From assembly GCA_965277445.1 (NCBI GenBank), contig CBDICY010000032.1, positions 372,001 through 436,000 of the forward strand: 64,000 nt of DNA. Reading direction: 5' to 3'. Positions within the stretch are counted from its first letter, which is position 1; every line of letters starts with the position of its first letter. Positions 44,268-52,946 of this stretch are shown here, one piece after another. This DNA is from JAFMDF01 sp965277445 (lineage in GTDB: Bacteria; Bacteroidota; Bacteroidia; Chitinophagales; Saprospiraceae). A model generated the notes under the pieces. It was not told the origin of the DNA. It was given only the letters and a program-made list of their open reading frames with translations, and ran no database searches. The position numbers and the translations under genes were made by a program.

Positions 44268-44936
44268 TCAATCTTCTTTTAATTTGTCAACCAATATATC
44301 AAGCCAATTTTTAAATCTAGGACATTTCTCTATTATTACATCAATTCCTATTGTCTCTGCAATTAGATTTCCTTCTACAACCTTGTCATATTTTTCTCCA
44401 TTTTCGGCAAAAATATTAATCAATCTTTTAGAAGGTGCAGTATTAGGACGATTGTTGATATCTTCAGGATTATCATATTGTTCAATTATCGCTCTCGTAG
44501 CTTCAAATACCCGAGGATTATCATACATTTCCTCAAACCCTTCATTAGAAGAAAATAAAAGTGCTTCAAATTCATGTTTCTGTATGTAAGGAATAAAATA
44601 AGCATTATTTATATCATCACTCATCCCTGTCAATAAAATGTCAATCTTATTATCAATACTTGGGTAGTTATCCATTTCATGATAATTAGGTACAGAGACT
44701 GGAATACGAAAAAAATCTAAAAAAGTAGAGACTACTACATTGGGCTCTCTTAGTATTTTTTGTAAATCCTTTTTTAGGTGAGCATACTTCAAAAATCCTC
44801 CCTTATAACCTTTACTTGTCTGAATTTTGATGGCAGAGATACTGTATAGTCCTTTTTCTTTGAAGTAATTCCTTAAAGAAATATTGACAAACTCCTCTTC
44901 CGTTTGACCTTCTACTATTATAATTAGTCGTTTCAT
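44268..44936 (-). CDS. DUF4276 (Toprim-like) protein of an ATPase pair
   Basis: A 222-residue protein. The N-terminus KRLIIIVEGQTEEEFV (Glu9, Glu13) and VVSTFLDFFRIP (Asp74) have the layout of a Toprim-like metal site, as in the DUF4276 family. HEFEALLFSS and KRLINIFAENGEKYDKV are further conserved segments. Toprim partners of AAA ATPases are often nucleases in anti-phage systems. The gene overlaps the upstream AAA ATPase gene by 4 bp, which implies translational coupling. A nuclease role is inferred and not shown. Confidence 0.85.
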   Translation of the reverse strand: MKRLIIIVEGQTEEEFVNISLRNYFKEKGLYSISAIKIQTSKGYKGGFLKYAHLKKDLQKILREPNVVVSTFLDFFRIPVSVPNYHEMDNYPSIDNKIDILLTGMSDDINNAYFIPYIQKHEFEALLFSSNEGFEEMYDNPRVFEATRAIIEQYDNPEDINNRPNTAPSKRLINIFAENGEKYDKVVEGNLIAETIGIDVIIEKCPRFKNWLDILVDKLKED

Positions 44937-46003
44937 GGTTGGCCTCCTATTACACTTTTACTCCATAGATCTCCAATACTATAATCATCTAGCCAAGAAA
45001 CTAATTCATTAGAACTTAATCGTCTAAAAATTGATTCGTGATGTTCTCTATCCACCGTAATAATATCCTCTGGTTCAAAGTTATTGACAAGATTAATTGA
45101 TTGGGTTGATAAAATTATTTGACTCTTAGCAGATGCCTTTCTTATTAAACCTGCTAACTTATTAATTGCCGATGGATGTAAGCCTAATTCAGGTTCATCA
45201 ATAATAATTGTTTCGGGTGGATTTGGCTGTAGCATTAATGTTGCCAAAGCAATAAATCTGAGTGTCCCATCAGATAAGTTTTGAGCATTTTGATAGCGGT
45301 CAAATCCTTTTTCTTTCCATTCTAACTGAATAAATTCTGAATTCAACCTATCTGGTTTTAAATTAAAAGATTGAAAAAATGGTGCTATAGAACTTATTAC
45401 TCGTTCAATTCTTCTTAAAGTCTTTGGATGTTTTTCCTGTAAAAAATATAAGAAAGCAGGCAGATTTTCTCCATTTTCTCTTAAAAATTCATTGTCATTA
45501 ATTCTAGCTATTTTCTTTAATGGTGAATCACTAGAAGTATCATGGAAATGATAATTTTTTATATTACTTATTAATATCCTATTTAACATTTCTTGGGCAT
45601 GCCTACTTTTTGAAAGGCTAATTTTTTTTAAATTTATAGTGTTTTCGGTAGAAATAAATTTCTTATTTCTTACTTCTGGCATGTCATTATAATCAGAGAA
45701 AATATTAAAACTAAACTTATATGATTCATATTGAGCTAATTCTGAAAATGTTATACGCCCAATAATATCACTTGCTTCTTTGAGGCCATAAAAAAGCATA
45801 TTAGACATCCGCCCATTTTTTGCTGCATATTCTTGAAGGAAATTAGAATTCGCACTATAAGTAACTCCTTTTATTAATTTAAAAAAGGATATAAAATTAC
45901 TTTTCCCAACCCCATTAGCTCCAATGAGGATATTGATATCATTAAGTGATAAGTCCAAAGACTGAATAGATTTAAAATTAGTTATCTCAATTTTATCAAT
46001 CAT
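44933..46003 (-). CDS. AAA family ATPase (AAA_21/RecF-like) paired with DUF4276
   Basis: A 356-residue ABC/SMC-type ATPase. Walker A GANGVGKS is at 28-35, the signature NLSDGTLRFIALATLML at about 242-258, Walker B TIIIDEPELGLHP at 265-277 and the sensor segment ILSTQSINLV near 297. A helical insertion with YHFHDTSSDSP (about 151-161) is typical of ATPases that pair with DUF4276. The domain order resembles OLD nucleases with the Toprim part encoded separately. The downstream gene starts inside its last codons. A DNA-sensing or defence role is an inference. Confidence 0.88.
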   Translation of the reverse strand: MIDKIEITNFKSIQSLDLSLNDINILIGANGVGKSNFISFFKLIKGVTYSANSNFLQEYAAKNGRMSNMLFYGLKEASDIIGRITFSELAQYESYKFSFNIFSDYNDMPEVRNKKFISTENTINLKKISLSKSRHAQEMLNRILISNIKNYHFHDTSSDSPLKKIARINDNEFLRENGENLPAFLYFLQEKHPKTLRRIERVISSIAPFFQSFNLKPDRLNSEFIQLEWKEKGFDRYQNAQNLSDGTLRFIALATLMLQPNPPETIIIDEPELGLHPSAINKLAGLIRKASAKSQIILSTQSINLVNNFEPEDIITVDREHHESIFRRLSSNELVSWLDDYSIGDLWSKSVIGGQP

Positions 46004-46159
46004 AATTCAATAACAATTTCTACGTAATAATTGATTGTTAAAACTTAAAACTACAATTTTTTATAGACTAAAGTAACTTTTACAAAGTCTGTTGTTTAAT
46101 TTTTCTTTCTATTTAAGGCTAAATCAATAATATTTATAATACTTGTCTTGTACTAATTA

Positions 46160-48157
46160 TTACGGCTCCACAATATTAAACAACAACTCAAAAGGCGTCC
46201 CCACCATTTTCTGGAAATCCGCATAATCGCTTTTGCTCCCTTCAATGGTAATATTCCCAGACAGCACCTGTTTCAAACCCGTTGTCTTTTTGGTAATAAT
46301 ATCATTGAAAACACTTTTATTCATCGTAATCGTCGCATTCGGATTTTCGGCTAATACGCCTGGTCGATTGTGCAAAACATCATTGACTAAATAAAGCGAA
46401 ATTTGCTCGTTGATGTCTGGAAAAATTAGATTAAACGTATAGTTTTTTCCATTCGATTTGGAACGGTCTAATCGAACCGCCATATAATCGTAGAAATTGG
46501 ATAAAGGCAAATTCGTAACAATCGCATCAGAATTGGTTATCCCTGCTAAATGCTTCGTCGTAATTCCATTTTGTAATTCTTGTGCGCCCGTTAAATAGAA
46601 ATTTCGCCAAGGTCCCGATTCTGCGGTATACGCCATTTGCTGATACACATTGGCTAGTAAATTCTTAGCGGCTTTATTTTGAGGTTCTGCAAAAACGACC
46701 TTATTTAAGATAGTCGCTGCCCAACGGTAATTCCCTTTGTCGATGTCTTTTTGCACTTTCTCCAAGATGGCAGCCAAACCACCCATGTATTCCACATACT
46801 GTTTGGCTTCCGCTGCTGGTGGCAAGGCATGTAAATTGGCAGGATTGCCGTCAAACCAACCAAAATATAGTTGGTATTGTGCTTTTGAATTATGGCTTAA
46901 TGTGCCGTAATACCCTCGATTGGCGAAGAAATTAGACAAGCTTTCAGGCAATTTAATTTGCTCGGCTATTTCATTCATCGTCAATCCATTATTCGCTAAA
47001 TAAAGAGTTTCATCATGGATAAATTTATACAAATCTCTTTGCTTCGTCCACAATTCTAAAATATCTGTTTTACCCCAAGTTGGCCAATGATGACTGCCAA
47101 AAGAAACAGCCGTTTTATCACCGAATAACTGAATCGTTTCATCAATATATTTTGCCCACTTTTGTCCATTTCTAACTTGTGCGCCTCGCAACGTATATAA
47201 ATTATGCAGGTTATGATTGATTTCTTCGGCTTGACAAAAGGCTTTATATTTTGGAAAATAGAACATACATTCCGAAGGTGCTTCTGCTTCTGGTGTATTT
47301 TGAAAAACCATTTCTAATCCATCAATCGTTACTTTTTGCCCTGTTTCCTTAATGGTAATCGTTGGTTGTAGAATGCCCAACATACCTGAACTTAATTTTT
47401 GCCCTAATCCATTCCCAATCATACCCGTTGTATCTGTTGGCAATAGATGCCCAAACATATACATCGCTCGCCGTTTCATGGCATTTCCACCAATGATATT
47501 TTCACTAATCGAATGTTCATAAAATCCTTCTGGCGCAATCACTTCTACGCCTGCCTTTACGTCTTTTTCCGTCACGATGCCTTGGATGCCGCCAAAATGG
47601 TCCGCATGACTATGCGTAATCAAGACCGCTTTGATGGGCTTTTTTCCTAATTGTTCGTCTACTAAATCCATCGCCGCCCGAGCGACTGCTTCGGTTGTTA
47701 ACGGGTCAATTACTATCCAACCATTATCTGTCGCTACGACCGTCATATTCGCCAGATCAAACCCTCTGACTTGATAAATACCTTCCGTCACTTTATACAA
47801 ACCATGCTTGCTATTCAATTGACTTTGTCGCCACAAACTAGGATTAGCCGTTGCTGGTGCTTCCTTTTTTAGAAAATCAAACCAACTTAAATCCATCGCC
47901 ACACTTCCATCTGGGTTTTTAATTACAGGATCTTTTCTAGTGGCAATGAAGCCTTTATCTGCTCTTTCAAAATCTTTGGTGTTTTCAAAAGGTAATTCCG
48001 CTAGGATTTGTTGGTGAGTAGCCGCTACTGATTGGAACGGGGCGACTTTAGTTGGTTCGGTTATGTTTTGTTCGTTATTACAAGAAAAGGATAAAGTGGT
48101 AATGCTTACTAGCAGTACTAGATTCCATAAAAAAGAAGGTGTTTGAATTTGTGGCAT
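46160..48157 (-). CDS. MBL-fold alkyl/aryl sulfatase (SdsA/BDS1 type)
   Basis: A 665-residue type III alkyl sulfatase that hydrolyses alkyl sulfate esters. A lipoprotein signal peptide ends at Cys26 (TTLSFSC). The metallo-beta-lactamase zinc site is THSHADHFGG (181-190). CQAEEINHNLHNLYTLRGAQ and SFGSHHWPTWG are typical of the family. The dimerisation domain (about 390-530) and a C-terminal SCP2-like domain (about 545-660) complete the architecture. It probably acts in the periplasm or at the membrane. An arylsulfatase fragment lies 1.2 kb away, on the other strand. Confidence 0.94.
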   Translation of the reverse strand: MPQIQTPSFLWNLVLLVSITTLSFSCNNEQNITEPTKVAPFQSVAATHQQILAELPFENTKDFERADKGFIATRKDPVIKNPDGSVAMDLSWFDFLKKEAPATANPSLWRQSQLNSKHGLYKVTEGIYQVRGFDLANMTVVATDNGWIVIDPLTTEAVARAAMDLVDEQLGKKPIKAVLITHSHADHFGGIQGIVTEKDVKAGVEVIAPEGFYEHSISENIIGGNAMKRRAMYMFGHLLPTDTTGMIGNGLGQKLSSGMLGILQPTITIKETGQKVTIDGLEMVFQNTPEAEAPSECMFYFPKYKAFCQAEEINHNLHNLYTLRGAQVRNGQKWAKYIDETIQLFGDKTAVSFGSHHWPTWGKTDILELWTKQRDLYKFIHDETLYLANNGLTMNEIAEQIKLPESLSNFFANRGYYGTLSHNSKAQYQLYFGWFDGNPANLHALPPAAEAKQYVEYMGGLAAILEKVQKDIDKGNYRWAATILNKVVFAEPQNKAAKNLLANVYQQMAYTAESGPWRNFYLTGAQELQNGITTKHLAGITNSDAIVTNLPLSNFYDYMAVRLDRSKSNGKNYTFNLIFPDINEQISLYLVNDVLHNRPGVLAENPNATITMNKSVFNDIITKKTTGLKQVLSGNITIEGSKSDYADFQKMVGTPFELLFNIVEP

Positions 48158-48296
48158 TGTCGTTTTATTTTTTCGGAAAGTGGTCAGTTAATTAGGCTAC
48201 AAAGCTAACTAATTAGGTTTGGAAAGGTGGTATGGTTGGGGCGTTAATCCACTTACTAGGAGGCATTTAAAAAGAGTTACCACCTCCCTTAAATAA

Positions 48297-48320
48297 AAAC
48301 GTATCGAATTCGATACGTTT
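48297..48320. promoter_or_regulatory. 24-bp perfect palindrome
   Basis: The left half is AAACGTATCGAA and the right half is its exact reverse complement, with no spacer. This fits a dimeric DNA-binding site, 140 bp upstream of the sulfatase start. Confidence 0.55.
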
Positions 48321-48354
48321 AAATTCTAGATACCCCTTCCTATTTCATTTTACG

Positions 48355-48386
48355 CAAAAAAAAAGCCGCACAAAAAGTACGGCTCA
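48355..48386 (-). terminator. Minus-strand terminator
   Basis: AGCCGTACTTTTTGTGCGGC followed by a run of T on the minus strand is an intrinsic terminator. No annotated gene ends here, which supports a hidden leftward transcript. Confidence 0.7.
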
Positions 48387-48398
48387 TTAACAAATTAT

Positions 48399-48425
48399 AA
48401 TCCCATGAACATATCCAAAATTAAT
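48399..48425. repeat. Short direct repeat copy 2 in a possible transcript
   Basis: AATCCCATGAACATATCC followed by AAAATTA also occurs at 48649-48676 in the same orientation with one inserted T. Confidence 0.75.
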
Positions 48426-48509
48426 TCTTTAGTTTTCTATTTGGTATTTATATATTAAAAGTAAAATTTTTATCTAGTTGAGTAATTTTAGGAAATCTCG
48501 CTAATCCTG

Positions 48510-48590
48510 CCTCCCGTCCGCTTTGCGGTTCATTCACTTGAATGTTTCCCGAACATTCATCCTTCGGAATCGCTCATTCATCCTGTAAAT
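48510..48590. repeat. Dispersed repeat copy B with internal hairpin
   Basis: Closely similar to 14586-14670. The hairpin is TGAATGTTTCCCGAACATTCA with one mismatch relative to copy A. Confidence 0.75.
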
Positions 48591-48648
48591 AAGTATGAAT
48601 GTTAGCAAAGCATTCTAAATCCCACTAAAGAGTGCTTTGCCAACTTCA

Positions 48649-48676
48649 AATCCCATGAACATATCCTAAAATTATT
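48649..48676. repeat. Short direct repeat copy 1 in a possible transcript
   Basis: Same motif as 48399-48425. On the minus strand each copy reads GGATATGTTCATGGGATT, and a hairpin follows each copy. Confidence 0.75.
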
Positions 48677-48720
48677 AGCTAATCTTTTATTAGCTTTTGC
48701 GTTAATTACTTAACACACTA

Positions 48721-48728
48721 CAAAGATA
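48721..48728 (-). promoter_or_regulatory. Possible -7 box of a small minus-strand transcript
   Basis: The minus strand reads TATCTTTG, fitting TAnnTTTG. It would start a leftward transcript that reaches the terminator at 48355-48386. Confidence 0.4.
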
Positions 48729-49025
48729 TAGGCAAAGCAAGGTTATTTAAAGTACAAAAACAGGCTTTTGTGAAAAATTAATTATTGACTACTTCTTACT
48801 AATTACTTGCTTATCAATAATTTAAACCAATTTAAAAATATCTTTTTGTGAAAACAAAGTAATTTTAATCTTTTATTTTTTGTCAAAATTTATACAAAAA
48901 AGTAGCAAATTTTAACACTTTTAAACTTGCATCCTTCCTTTTGCCTGATAAAATCGAATCAATAGGACTACTGATTTAAGTTTTTTGAGACTTTGACAAG
49001 TTTTGCAAAAGCTACTTTTTCTATC

Positions 49026-49054
49026 TCATCGGACGGCGCAGCCATCCGACGAGA
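49026..49054. repeat. Hairpin repeat, copy 2
   Basis: CTCATCGGACGGC pairs with GCCATCCGACGAG around a GCA loop. It has the same layout as the stem at 39468-39496 and one compensatory pair change. Confidence 0.7.
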
Positions 49055-49219
49055 GGAGTGTTTCCGTCGGATGACTGGCTGTCCCATGGAAATAATGCAA
49101 AATTATCAAAGCTCTTTGTAATTTATCTATAGTTCAGAATTAAATAAACAAAATGAGTACAAAACTCATTACAAAGGCTTCTATTAATAAATCACATCGA
49201 AGAAATTAAAAATAATAAA

Positions 49220-49379
49220 GGCTCTTATAACCCAACGGGGTGATAGCAAGAATGCTATAAATAAAACTGATTTTTTACCTAAAAAAGCTACAAATTATAA
49301 CAATTTTAGGCTTTGTAAGTGCTTTTTTTGTGCAAAATCGAGGATATTTAAACGATCACCCCGTTGGGTATCAAGAGCC
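49220..49379. repeat. Inverted repeat pair around ACCCAACGGGGT
   Basis: GGCTCTTATAACCCAACGGG through TGAT (49220-49244) is nearly the reverse complement of 49355-49379. The right copy ends 9 bp before the sulfatase fragment. Confidence 0.75.
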
Positions 49380-49388
49380 TTAATAAAA

Positions 49389-49994
49389 ATGATCAATCCT
49401 TTTGGAAAGCGTAGTTTGTATTTATTAGTTGTCCTTGTAGTCTTATTCAGTTGTAATAAAGAAAGTGAAGATGTAGAGATAGTCGAACCAGAAGAAATGG
49501 AAACCAATGAAATGAATCCTGACGTAACAACTTCTACCCAACCTAACATTTTATTTATCATCGCCGATGACATGGGAAAAGATGCGACCGAAGGATTTTC
49601 AGAAGGTATCATTAAACCTAATACGCCTAACTTGAATAGCATTAAAGATACAGGATTGATCTTTAACAATTTTTGGACTTATCCGACCTGTTCTCCTACT
49701 AGAGCATCTATCATTACGGGAAAATATGGATACCGAACGGGGGGGAAATTCGCACGAGATGTATTGAATAATTCCGAGAAAATTTTACAACAATACATCA
49801 ATGAGGAAACTAATAATGCTTATGCGACCGCAGTCGTTGGTAAATGGCATTTAGCAGGAAGGAATGCTATGACTACTCCAGCATCATTAGGGATGCCAGT
49901 AATAAAACTACTTGCTTTTGCTGTTCCAATATTATATTATGACAAAATGATATGTCTTTTGGTAAAGTCAATTCAGCGTTTTTTGCAAATTTAA
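49389..49994 (+). pseudogene. Truncated arylsulfatase lipoprotein (N-terminal fragment)
   Basis: A 201-residue reading frame starts as a lipoprotein (lipobox LFSC, Cys22) and matches an arylsulfatase N-terminus. PNILFIIADDMG (52-63) holds the metal Asp pair, CSPTRASIITG (101-111) has the formylglycine Cys and Arg, and VVGKWHLAG follows. Homology ends near residue 165; the remaining 35 residues are hydrophobic and unlike any sulfatase. Complete enzymes have about 450-550 residues, so more than half is missing, including the rest of the active site. It is probably the remnant of a deletion or insertion. Confidence 0.8.
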
Positions 49995-50072
49995 CACTTT
50001 CTACCATTTCCTTTTTGGGGGCGGTAAGGTAATTACTTTAAAAATTAGTTTTGATTGTCTAAAATTGATTAC

Positions 50073-52946
50073 CTAGTCAATCACCATCATCTTCTTCGTC
50101 AAACTACCAAACTGCGTATGTAATTGATAGTACAACACACCACTAGCTTTTAAGTCGTCATTATTCAACTCAATCGCATTATATCCTTTGCCATAATCGC
50201 CTTCAATTAATTGTAATTGCTTGCCTGATACATCAAAAATTTGCAATTGAATCGAACTATTTTCTGGCAACTCAAAACCTATCATTGTACTACCTTTAAA
50301 TGGATTCGGTTGATTTTGGAATAACTGTAAATCAGTCGTTGCAAATTGTGTAAAGGCTAAATTTACGGGTAGTACTTCTAAGTCTTCGTCATAAGCTTCT
50401 GCTACGGTTGGATTAGATTGAATGCTTAATAATTCGCTCAGTCGACCATCTTTATTAGCAGTAAAAGTCATCGCAAAATTTAAAGCCTCTACATCTACTG
50501 CGTTTAATTCATTCCAACTTGCTCGAATCAACCCGTTATCCATAGCAATATTTTCTTGCTTTAAAGTAGCCGAAGTAGTTAAAGCATCAAAGGTTAAGGC
50601 ATCTTGGTTATAATTTAAGGTAAACTGATAACCAACGATTCCTGCTGCACTAGTTGCTTGAAATGGAATAGTATAAGTTTCTCCAGCAATGACCGACATA
50701 TCTTCAGTTACAAAAGCTAATTGATTAAAACTTCTATCTTCACTACTCACCAATCCATCGGTATCAATTGGACTAGTATGATCTGCTGTACCATTCACAT
50801 CTCCTACTTTCACCCCTACAAAATTAAAATCAGTATCCTTTGACAAATTAATCGTCAACGTTTCAGGAAAATCTTCATCTAATGGATTATCATCCAAAAA
50901 ATTATAATCTGCATCTATAAAACGCCAAGAACCGTTATTATTTGGGAATGTACTAGCCGTTCCTAAAATTACTTTTCTAATCGCTACTAAATCCGCCGCA
51001 GAAATAGAGTTTGATTTATTGACATCTGCCGCAATGGATTGATAGGGCGAATCAAAGGCTTGAATATTTAGAATATGCTTTAAAATTAAAACCATATCTA
51101 AAGTAGTGATTCCATTACTATAATCATCCTTTTTATCTAATCGAACAACAATGTCTTCACAAGTTGCTATATCATTGACTTGAAAACCACCATTAGCAAT
51201 AGTTGAAGCAATCACATCATTAGAGCCATCAGATAGCTCGATATCCACATTCAATACGGTTGCCCCAAATTGCGTCGTTACAATTCCTTGTAAACGAGCA
51301 GATTCTCCAAAAAATCCACAAATTTCTTGCATTGGCATCGCTTCAAATACATTGTCTTGCATTAATTTAATCCCTGTATTTCGCATGACGACATCTCGCA
51401 TCGTAGTAGTACTAATAGCTGCTTTTTCTGTTTCAGATAGACTATTGTCATTTTCATAATAGAAACGATCTCCATCTCTGATAACGGAGAACTGTAAATG
51501 TAAAAAAGTTCTTACTGTCTCTCCAAAAAGTGCATCAGGCATATGTTTTTCTGCCAACATGCCTACCCAAGGATCAATATCATTGACGTTACTATAATTA
51601 GATTGTAAGGCTTCAATAACTGCGGGATCATCATTAATTTCTCTAAAAGCGTTGTAAGGTGTCAGACCTAAAGCAGTTCGATAAGCATTAAAATCAGCTA
51701 AGCCTCTTTCTCGACCTCGATTAATATTGATAGATGCTAAATCCGTTCCACCTGCTCCAGGAGGGCCAAATAAGAAATTTCTTACATCATCCACTAATTT
51801 AGCATCAAATTGTTGTTGCATTTGTACCCCCATTCCTCTAAAAAATGGATCAAGTCCACCATTCTCTATTAGAGCAGTTGGATTAAAAAAGGCATCTCTC
51901 AAAGCCAATGGCCCTTCTGATCGTTCATTCCCTTCTGCATCCATCACTAAAATATCTCCACTTAAAAGCGTATGCCCAATGCGGAATGCAGCAGCAGAAA
52001 AACCATTAAAAATGGCAGGATTAACGGTTGCATCATAACCTGCATAAGGGGCTAAATTAATACCCATTGCAGGAAGCCATTCATCAAAAGTGATTCTCTG
52101 AATAATACCACCAACAATTTTTCTAGCATGTTGATAGATTTGTTCATCTTGCCAATCTGGATGTTGTAAAATTATTTCATCACAAAGTCTATTATGCTCT
52201 CGTACAAAAAGGGTATGATAAGCAGTTAACAGTACATTCTCATTACCTCTCACATCTCCTGCTACAAATAATTTCTCTGCAAATCCTACATCATCTGCCA
52301 TCGAAGGCGCATCTATATAAACTTGATCGTCAAATTCTCCGCTATCTGTATTAAATGGCAATAAATTACCTTCAGACGTTTTCATTTTTCCATCTTGCAA
52401 AGTTCTTAACCAAGTAGCCCTGAAAAGATCAGAACCATAGACTGCGGAACCATCCAACCAAGCAGAAATTTCATTAAAATGCTCTCTTGGATTATCTTCA
52501 CTCGTACCTGTTCCTTCTATAAATGCAGTTCGACTCATTCGAATGGCCATGTTTGGAATAGCTCCTCCTGGGTTAAAATGTACGTCAGGAAAATTAATTG
52601 GAATCATTGCAGGTTCATCATTCCCTTCAGAAAGGGTAATATCGTGATCAATAAATTGGCCAAACACCCATACAAAATCACTTAACCCCATTCTATCAGA
52701 AAGAGGCGAGTCTTGCGCAAAAAGGGCATTACTTATTTTCCTAGGATTCTGTCGCTGAGCGCCTGCTGGTGAAGAAATTTTATCTGCATAGGCAGCAGGA
52801 GTCAATCTAGCTAAAGCCGTATGAGTTGCGCCCCATTTGGGATTATTTAAATTGTTGCTAGAACCATCATAAGTTCTCACTTCCTGTGCAAAAAGCGTTG
52901 TAATAAAGAGCGCTAAAAATAACGTTAGTGTAGTATGTCTTTTCAT
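50073..52946 (-). CDS. Animal-type haem peroxidase with dockerin, cohesin-like and T9SS domains
   Basis: A 957-residue secreted protein. A signal peptide ends near residue 20 (TLFAQ). An animal haem-peroxidase domain spans about 25-545, with the distal His101 in FGQFIDHDITL, proximal His325 in FRIGHTLLSG, and NINRGRERGLADFNAYR. A dockerin-like segment (about 620-680) carries two Ca-type loops, for example AADVNKSNSISAADLVAIRK. A cohesin-like domain follows (about 745-865, AGETYTIPFQ and GYQFTLNYNQDALTF). Residues about 870-957 form a T9SS sorting domain (LFQNQPNPFKGST and LTKKMMVID). It probably oxidises halides or phenols outside the cell. Confidence 0.9.
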   Translation of the reverse strand: MKRHTTLTLFLALFITTLFAQEVRTYDGSSNNLNNPKWGATHTALARLTPAAYADKISSPAGAQRQNPRKISNALFAQDSPLSDRMGLSDFVWVFGQFIDHDITLSEGNDEPAMIPINFPDVHFNPGGAIPNMAIRMSRTAFIEGTGTSEDNPREHFNEISAWLDGSAVYGSDLFRATWLRTLQDGKMKTSEGNLLPFNTDSGEFDDQVYIDAPSMADDVGFAEKLFVAGDVRGNENVLLTAYHTLFVREHNRLCDEIILQHPDWQDEQIYQHARKIVGGIIQRITFDEWLPAMGINLAPYAGYDATVNPAIFNGFSAAAFRIGHTLLSGDILVMDAEGNERSEGPLALRDAFFNPTALIENGGLDPFFRGMGVQMQQQFDAKLVDDVRNFLFGPPGAGGTDLASININRGRERGLADFNAYRTALGLTPYNAFREINDDPAVIEALQSNYSNVNDIDPWVGMLAEKHMPDALFGETVRTFLHLQFSVIRDGDRFYYENDNSLSETEKAAISTTTMRDVVMRNTGIKLMQDNVFEAMPMQEICGFFGESARLQGIVTTQFGATVLNVDIELSDGSNDVIASTIANGGFQVNDIATCEDIVVRLDKKDDYSNGITTLDMVLILKHILNIQAFDSPYQSIAADVNKSNSISAADLVAIRKVILGTASTFPNNNGSWRFIDADYNFLDDNPLDEDFPETLTINLSKDTDFNFVGVKVGDVNGTADHTSPIDTDGLVSSEDRSFNQLAFVTEDMSVIAGETYTIPFQATSAAGIVGYQFTLNYNQDALTFDALTTSATLKQENIAMDNGLIRASWNELNAVDVEALNFAMTFTANKDGRLSELLSIQSNPTVAEAYDEDLEVLPVNLAFTQFATTDLQLFQNQPNPFKGSTMIGFELPENSSIQLQIFDVSGKQLQLIEGDYGKGYNAIELNNDDLKASGVLYYQLHTQFGSLTKKMMVID

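Larger units (their letters stand above)
48158..49388. other. 1.2-kb spacer with palindromes and a possible small transcription unit
   Basis: No conventional gene. It contains a 24-bp perfect palindrome (48297-48320), a terminator-like hairpin (48360-48386), two copies of a short motif (48399-48425 and 48649-48676), a dispersed repeat (48510-48590), a minus-strand -7-like box (48721-48728), a hairpin repeat (49026-49054) and paired repeats around 49220-49379. Confidence 0.6.

Noticed and set aside
49153..49206. Small frame starting MSTKLITKAS
   Set aside because: Only 17 codons, with a hairpin at its start and no family or promoter support.
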